A DNA stretch of 10,426 bases from contig DATCYD010000315.1 in the NCBI GenBank assembly GCA_036570465.1, forward strand, positions 1-10,426. The letters are read 5' to 3'. The position numbers were made by a program, and so were the translations under genes. This document shows positions 6,952 to 10,426 of this stretch, piece by piece. The notes beneath the pieces are model-generated. The model saw nothing but the letters and a program-made list of their open reading frames with translations. It did not search any database and had not been told where the DNA came from. Source of the stretch: Anseongella sp036570465. GTDB lineage: Bacteria > Bacteroidota > Bacteroidia > Sphingobacteriales > Sphingobacteriaceae. Numbering within the stretch: the first letter of the stretch is position 1; every line of letters starts with the position of its first letter.

Positions 6952-7854
6952 ATGAGGTGGAACCTATTACTTCTTCTTATACTTCCCTTTTTTTTCAGCG
7001 CCTGCGCCTCCAAAAGGCACGCTTCACGGGGCAAGTCACCGGTCGGCCAGTCCGGAAGGCCGGATCCGGGAAACCGGGATGACGCCGCCGGCCGAGGCCG
7101 GAAGGACAATACTGCCAGAACGCCTTCACGTTCACTCGATACCGAAGAATACATTCGCATTTACAGCAGTCTGGCCATCGAAGAAATGCAGCGTTCCGGC
7201 ATCCCCGCAAGCATTACCCTGGCACAGGGTATCCTGGAATCAGGCAATGGCAACAGCCGTCTCGCCCGCCAGGCCAACAATCATTTCGGCATCAAATGCA
7301 CCTCCGACTGGAAAGGTGGTAAAACCTATAAGGATGACGACCGGCGGAACGAATGCTTCCGCGTTTACCGCTCTGCCCGGGACTCTTACCACGATCATAC
7401 CGAATTTTTGAAACGCCAACGCTATCGCTTTCTTTTCGATCTAAAGCCTGATGATTACAAAGCCTGGGCACATGGCCTCAAAAAAGCCGGTTACGCTACC
7501 AATCCCAGATACCCCCAGTTGCTGATCGGACTCATCGAACGCTACGAACTCCATTATTTTGATCACCCTCCTGCGACCCCATCGCGCGAAAAAGTCATTG
7601 TTCGCCGCGAAACCGAACCTGCGGTTAGCCCTGCTCCAACAAAACCCGTCCCGGTGGCTTCTTCCCAAGCAGAACCAGCCGCAGCAACCTCAGAGAAATC
7701 CGTCACTACCCATTATTACTATACCGTAAAAAAAGGAGATACCCTGTTCGCCATTTCAAAGCGCTTTGACATCACGCTGGATGAACTAAAAAAATGGAAT
7801 AGTTTATCGTCCAATGCTATTTCAACTGGACAACAATTGCGGGTATCCCGGTAG
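6952..7854 (+). CDS. Lipoprotein with N-acetylglucosaminidase domain and C-terminal LysM
   Basis: Probable peptidoglycan hydrolase, 300 residues. A lipoprotein signal peptide (MRWNLLLLLI to FFFSAC, lipid-bearing C18) predicts membrane anchoring. A basic, Gly/Pro/Arg-rich linker (about 21-62) leads into a glucosaminidase domain (about 66-204; FlgJ/AtlA-like, glycoside hydrolase family 73) with the likely catalytic E96 in AQGILESGNG and the conserved NNHFGIKC. A Pro/Ala-rich linker (about 205-253) and one LysM motif (about 256-299; YTVKKGDTLFAISKRF) follow, the latter binding N-acetylglucosamine chains. It should cut glycan strands between GlcNAc and MurNAc during wall remodelling or division. 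It lies 66 bases after the methyltransferase gene; no firm promoter is seen there, and TAATTTCG at 6927-6934 is a poor match. The linker DNA (about 7030-7110) is unusually GC-rich. Confidence 0.93.
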   Translation: MRWNLLLLLILPFFFSACASKRHASRGKSPVGQSGRPDPGNRDDAAGRGRKDNTARTPSRSLDTEEYIRIYSSLAIEEMQRSGIPASITLAQGILESGNGNSRLARQANNHFGIKCTSDWKGGKTYKDDDRRNECFRVYRSARDSYHDHTEFLKRQRYRFLFDLKPDDYKAWAHGLKKAGYATNPRYPQLLIGLIERYELHYFDHPPATPSREKVIVRRETEPAVSPAPTKPVPVASSQAEPAAATSEKSVTTHYYYTVKKGDTLFAISKRFDITLDELKKWNSLSSNAISTGQQLRVSR

Positions 7855-7859
7855 CATTC

Positions 7860-8306
7860 TTATTCAGAAAAGCTCCTCAGGAGATAACTGGCCTCTTTTT
7901 CAGGAACATCTCCTTTAGTTTTCGCGTCTGGATACGGGGAAACTTCTTCCAGAATCACCTCATATTGATTACCATCTACCTGAAAACCAATTGATTCAGG
8001 TCTGTCTCCGGGTATGCCCATTTGCTTGCAGCCACCAAGGCAGGTCTTGAGTGTATCCTGCGGCAGGTCTCCTTTCGATTCCATCCAAAGGGTCAGTGCT
8101 GTTACCGCCGCCCCCTGCCACACGCAATTTGCATTGACAGGACAACGACTGTCATCGATGCCGGAAAGCCGAAGCTTAAAACTCCCTGCATCATAAACCT
8201 CCCCTTCTTTCAGGGTAAAGCGATCCTCTCCAATAAACACTTCGTTTTCACCGCATTGTCCAAAAAGTAAAACCGTCACGGCAACGATTGAGAATAATGC
8301 TTTCAT
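7860..8306 (-). CDS. Small cysteine-containing putative lipoprotein, function unknown
   Basis: A 148-residue protein with an N-terminal hydrophobic stretch (3-16) ending FGQC. C18 may be lipidated, although Gln before the Cys is not the usual lipobox residue; a plain signal peptide is the alternative. The mature part holds a motif I know from uncharacterised Bacteroidota proteins, DSRCPVNANCVWQGAA (52-67), and a second pair CLGGC (C89, C93). Four cysteines in two close pairs suggest disulfides in an exported domain, otherwise mostly beta by pattern. No enzymatic motif is visible. The 3' end faces the LysM lipoprotein gene with 5 bases between stops. A likely promoter lies upstream (8330-8361), so it need not depend on nadD transcription. 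I assign no function. Confidence 0.82.
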   Translation of the reverse strand: MKALFSIVAVTVLLFGQCGENEVFIGEDRFTLKEGEVYDAGSFKLRLSGIDDSRCPVNANCVWQGAAVTALTLWMESKGDLPQDTLKTCLGGCKQMGIPGDRPESIGFQVDGNQYEVILEEVSPYPDAKTKGDVPEKEASYLLRSFSE

Positions 8307-8329
8307 ACTAAACGGGATTGATTGAATCT

Positions 8330-8361
8330 ACAATTTACGAAGATCGCCACGAAAATTCAAA
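8330..8361 (-). promoter_or_regulatory. Putative promoter of the small lipoprotein gene
   Basis: On the minus strand TTTG (8358-8361), a 20-base spacer and TAAATTGT (8330-8337) resemble the Bacteroidota consensus. The -7 box has two mismatches to TAnnTTTG. Its end lies 23 bases before the ATG at 8306, the same spacing as at the stronger promoters in this window. Confidence 0.42.
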
Positions 8362-8363
8362 GA

Positions 8364-8936
8364 TCAACGGTAGAGGCCCTTCTTGTCCATAAAGTCCCAA
8401 ACTTTTCCAGGCACAAAGAACTGCATATTCTTGCCTTCGGCCATTCCCTGCCGGATAAATGTCGATGATATTTCCATCAACGGCGCTACGGTCACCTTCA
8501 CCGATGGATGGTCTTCTAGGCCGGAATTATCAAAACCAGGACGTGGATATACCAAAAAGTGATAATCCCGAAGCAACAATTCATAGTTTTTCCATTTTTT
8601 AAGCGAATTCAGATTATCCGAGCCTATAATCAGGTAAAATTCATGCTGTGGATAACGCTCGCTCAGATAAGTAAGTGTATCAATTGTATAGGAAGGACGC
8701 GGAAGTCCGAATTCAATATCGTTCACTTCGATTTCGACGACATCTTCCGCCGCCAGGCGGGCCATTTCCAGGCGATCATATGCTTTGATAAGATCCTTCT
8801 TATTCTTTAAGGGGTTGTGGGGAGACACCACCAGCCATACCCGGTCAATCTCTGTAAAGCCCGCCATATAGCCGGCAATGACCATATGACCCACATGAAT
8901 GGGATTAAAAGAGCCAAAAAAAAGTCCAATCTTCAT
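8364..8936 (-). CDS. nadD: Nicotinate-nucleotide adenylyltransferase
   Basis: Joins nicotinate mononucleotide with ATP to form deamido-NAD and pyrophosphate, an essential cytoplasmic step of NAD synthesis. The 190 residues are the normal size. The nucleotidyltransferase signature GSFNPIHVGH (8-17, with H14 and H17 of the HxGH motif) and the distal ISSTFIR (156-162) are both intact; SPHNPLKNK (38-46) and IIGSDNL (103-109) are typical of NadD and set it apart from PPAT (CoaD). The start is ATG. It lies 11 bases downstream of gmk, consistent with co-transcription from the gmk promoter. Confidence 0.96.
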   Translation of the reverse strand: MKIGLFFGSFNPIHVGHMVIAGYMAGFTEIDRVWLVVSPHNPLKNKKDLIKAYDRLEMARLAAEDVVEIEVNDIEFGLPRPSYTIDTLTYLSERYPQHEFYLIIGSDNLNSLKKWKNYELLLRDYHFLVYPRPGFDNSGLEDHPSVKVTVAPLMEISSTFIRQGMAEGKNMQFFVPGKVWDFMDKKGLYR

Positions 8937-8947
8937 GGCAACCTAGT

Positions 8948-9508
8948 TCAGTTAAGGAACTCACCGATCAGTTTTTCGGCCTCCAGGCAAGCCTTCTCCA
9001 ACTCCTCATTCACCAGAACAACATCAAAAAAAGGTGCATAGGAAAGTTCCTTCGATGCCTTCCGGATACGTTCTTCAAGCTTCTCAGGTGTATCTGTCCC
9101 CCGGTCTGCCAACCGTTCCTTGAGCGCAGCCAACGAAGGAGGCTGTACAAAGATTGCCAGTGCAAAATCGGGATATTTACGCTTCAGCCGCAGACCTCCT
9201 TCCACATCAATATCGAAGATCACATCTTTCCCCCCATTCCATATACGTTCCAGTTCTGAGGCAAGCGTCCCATAAAATGAGCCCGAATACACCTCCTCAA
9301 ATTCAACAAATTCATGGCGGGCCACCCGGTGAAGAAAATCCTCCTTGCTGATAAAATAATAATCGCGCCCGTCCATCTCTCCCTGCCTCGGTTGACGCGT
9401 AGTAGCCGATATAGAAAACGCCAACTGTGGAAATTTCTTCAGCAAATGCTGTACAATGGTAGTCTTGCCAGCCCCGGAAGGCGCCGAAAAAATAATGAGC
9501 TTTCTCAA
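8948..9508 (-). CDS. gmk: Guanylate kinase (TTG start)
   Basis: Phosphorylates GMP to GDP with ATP; essential for guanine nucleotide supply. The 186 residues are of normal length. The P-loop is APSGAGKTT (9-17), the GMP-binding segment reads SISATTRQPRQGE (32-44) with R38 and R41 and is followed by DYYF, then VYSGSFYGT (73-81) and DIDVEGG (99-105); the lid region is DRGTDTPEKLEER. The gene has no ATG before the P-loop: upstream the frame runs only to a TAG at 9536-9538, and the next Met is M45. TTG at 9506-9508 places the start at the usual distance from the P-loop, and a consensus promoter ends 22 bases before it. It sits between the hendecad-repeat gene (73-base gap) and nadD. Confidence 0.96.
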   Translation of the reverse strand: MRKLIIFSAPSGAGKTTIVQHLLKKFPQLAFSISATTRQPRQGEMDGRDYYFISKEDFLHRVARHEFVEFEEVYSGSFYGTLASELERIWNGGKDVIFDIDVEGGLRLKRKYPDFALAIFVQPPSLAALKERLADRGTDTPEKLEERIRKASKELSYAPFFDVVLVNEELEKACLEAEKLIGEFLN

Positions 9509-9530
9509 ATCAGTTGAATTGCCGTGACTG

Positions 9531-9560
9531 CAAATCTAAAAAAATATTGTCCGCAACAAA
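9531..9560 (-). promoter_or_regulatory. Promoter of gmk-nadD
   Basis: On the minus strand TTTG (9557-9560), an 18-base spacer and TAGATTTG (9531-9538) match the Bacteroidota consensus; the spacer is one base below the common 19-21 range. The -7 box ends 22 bases before the TTG start of gmk. It allows gmk-nadD expression independent of yicC. Confidence 0.7.
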
Positions 9561-9581
9561 CCCTTATTATCTGAGAGGCTA

Positions 9582-9977
9582 TTAAGTCAGTGATTTAGAG
9601 AACAAAATCAAAGCAATCTGCACAATGCCCAACCCCACGATCCAGAAAATAGTCTCCACCTTTGAACGGCCGATCATTGCAACCAATTCTGTCTTGTTGG
9701 ACTGGATCTTTTCAATCAACTCCGTTTTGTTGGAGTGGATTATTTCAACTAGCTCCGATTTGTTGGAGTGGATCATTTCAACCAACTCCGATTTGTCGGA
9801 TTTCATTTCACGGATCAGATCGACCTTGTCATCTTTGGTGAGCAGTCTTCTGAGCATGGCGCTGATTTTAGTTTCACTAATGGTCTCAATGGCATTTACA
9901 GCCGCTTTTGCATCCTTCCCATTTTCAAAATACTTCGAAAATATTTCGTATAGATGCATTGATTCGGCAACAGGCAT
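9582..9977 (-). CDS. Small membrane-anchored coiled-coil protein with 11-residue repeats
   Basis: A 131-residue protein of unknown function. The N-terminal part (1-58) looks helical and charged (ESMHLYEIFSKYFENGKDAK). Then come four hendecads (60-103) of the form SNKSELVEIIH, which predict a straight, slightly right-handed coiled coil. A hydrophobic segment at about 109-126 (TIFWIVGLGIVQIALILF) ends the protein, so it is probably tail-anchored with the coil in the cytoplasm, perhaps as an oligomer. The layout recalls small DUF1640/CCDC90-like proteins, but I cannot confirm homology. I chose ATG 9977; starts further up, to 10037, overlap the promoter at 10001-10032. It stands between yicC and gmk, genes that are commonly adjacent in Bacteroidota, with its own promoter, so it may be a later insertion into that cluster. 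Confidence 0.82.
   Translation of the reverse strand: MPVAESMHLYEIFSKYFENGKDAKAAVNAIETISETKISAMLRRLLTKDDKVDLIREMKSDKSELVEMIHSNKSELVEIIHSNKTELIEKIQSNKTELVAMIGRSKVETIFWIVGLGIVQIALILFSKSLT
9669..9800 (-). repeat. Four tandem 33-base repeats within the coiled-coil gene
   Basis: Four in-frame 33-base units encode SDKSELVEMIH, SNKSELVEIIH, SNKTELIEKIQ and SNKTELVAMIG. The DNA copies are similar but not identical (recurring TCCGATTTGTTGGAGTGGAT on the plus strand), pointing to past duplication. Copy number could change by slippage without breaking the frame. Confidence 0.85.
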
Positions 9978-10000
9978 GATGTATAATTTTGGTGCTAAAG

Positions 10001-10032
10001 CAAATTTAGAAAAAGTACACTTCCTCCCCAAA
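10001..10032 (-). promoter_or_regulatory. Promoter of the coiled-coil gene
   Basis: On the minus strand TTTG (10029-10032), a 20-base spacer and TAAATTTG (10001-10008) match the Bacteroidota primary-sigma consensus exactly. The -7 box ends 23 bases before the ATG at 9977, which supports that start over upstream alternatives. Confidence 0.8.
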
Positions 10033-10095
10033 AACACAACTCAACTTTCCTAAACCCTGAAGTTTTACCCTCTGACAAACAAGCAATTACAACAC

Positions 10096-10119
10096 AAAAA
10101 AACCACCAGAAACCAGAGG
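10096..10119 (-). terminator. Weak candidate intrinsic terminator after yicC
   Basis: The minus-strand RNA can fold CCUCUGG with CUGGUGG around a UUU loop (10103-10119), followed by seven U (10096-10102). The stem has one U-U mismatch and two G-U pairs, so it is weak. It lies 10 bases past the yicC stop and before the coiled-coil promoter, a sensible place for termination. Confidence 0.3.
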
Positions 10120-10129
10120 GCCGGAAACT

Positions 10130-10426
10130 TTAAACCAAATTCAACACCTGTTCCTTTATTTTTTCGAGTTCTTCCTTCATCCGGACTACCAGTTGTTGGA
10201 TAGAGGCATCATAGGCCTTGGAGCCAAGGGTATTGATCTCACGCCCCATTTCCTGGGAGATGAAGCCTAGCTTTTTGCCGGCGGAAACTTCTTCGTCGAG
10301 TACAGAAAGGAAATAATCGCAATGGCTGCGAAGGCGTACTTTTTCTTCGGTGATATCGAGCTTATCAATGTAAAAGACCAATTCCTGCTCGAAACGGTTT
10401 TGATCAATATTGTCGGCACCGATGTA
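10130..10426 (-). CDS. yicC: YicC/YloC-family endoribonuclease, C-terminal part
   Basis: The last 98 residues are in the window; the 5' part lies to the right. The frame is open to the edge (reading in with YIGADNIDQNRFEQEL) and shows the conserved YicC C-terminus: FYIDKLDITEEKVRLRSH, LGFISQEMGREINTLGSKAYD, and a final helix VVRMKEELEKIKEQVLN. Members in E. coli and B. subtilis have been described as endoribonucleases acting in RNA turnover. YicC genes often precede gmk, which fits the order here except for the intervening coiled-coil gene. This segment is mostly predicted helix, so the catalytic part cannot be judged. Confidence 0.93.
   Translation of the reverse strand, partial: YIGADNIDQNRFEQELVFYIDKLDITEEKVRLRSHCDYFLSVLDEEVSAGKKLGFISQEMGREINTLGSKAYDASIQQLVVRMKEELEKIKEQVLNLV

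Noticed and set aside
9669..9800. Tandem repeats considered as a CRISPR-like array
   Set aside because: The 33-base units are contiguous, without spacers, and keep one reading frame; they are protein-coding repeats.
9625..10053. Plus-strand open frame of 142 codons opposite the coiled-coil gene
   Set aside because: Its repeats merely mirror the 33-base units of the minus-strand gene; the minus strand has a consensus promoter and a sensible coil-plus-membrane layout.

Overview
The window looks like a chromosomal segment from a member of the Bacteroidota. The evidence is a SusC/RagA-type TonB-dependent receptor, the gene order yicC-gmk-nadD, and several promoters that fit the Bacteroidota primary-sigma pattern (TTTG, about 20 bases, TAnnTTTG). 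Species cannot be named from what is visible. Twelve protein genes... in detail eleven are supported here: nine complete and two cut by the window edges. I see no rRNA, tRNA, CRISPR array or insertion sequence.

Positions 1-4872 (minus strand) form a regulator and nutrient-uptake block, transcribed lacI-type regulator, then ROK-type regulator, then susC-like receptor. The ROK gene has a consensus promoter with a 22-base palindrome directly upstream, and its 3' end overlaps the receptor start by 11 bases. I see no promoter of the receptor's own, so the ROK regulator and the receptor are probably co-transcribed. The receptor's 3' end, and any SusD partner or glycan enzymes, lie left of the window, so the substrate is unknown.

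Positions 4987-7854 (plus strand) hold a divergently transcribed run: an M16 zinc peptidase, a class I SAM-dependent O-methyltransferase, and a lipoprotein with a glucosaminidase domain plus LysM (cell-wall turnover). It meets a small cysteine-containing lipoprotein gene head to head, with only 5 bases between the stops.

Positions 7860-10426 (minus strand) hold that lipoprotein gene and the housekeeping cluster yicC (partial), gmk and nadD (RNA metabolism, GMP phosphorylation, NAD synthesis). Between yicC and gmk sits a small membrane-anchored protein with four 11-residue repeats. It has its own consensus promoter, and gmk has another.

No clearly new multi-gene system is visible. The items most worth a second look are the ROK/receptor overlap with its palindrome-plus-promoter, the hendecad-repeat protein inside the yicC-gmk cluster, and the consistent promoter-to-start spacing that settles several start codons, including a TTG start for gmk.
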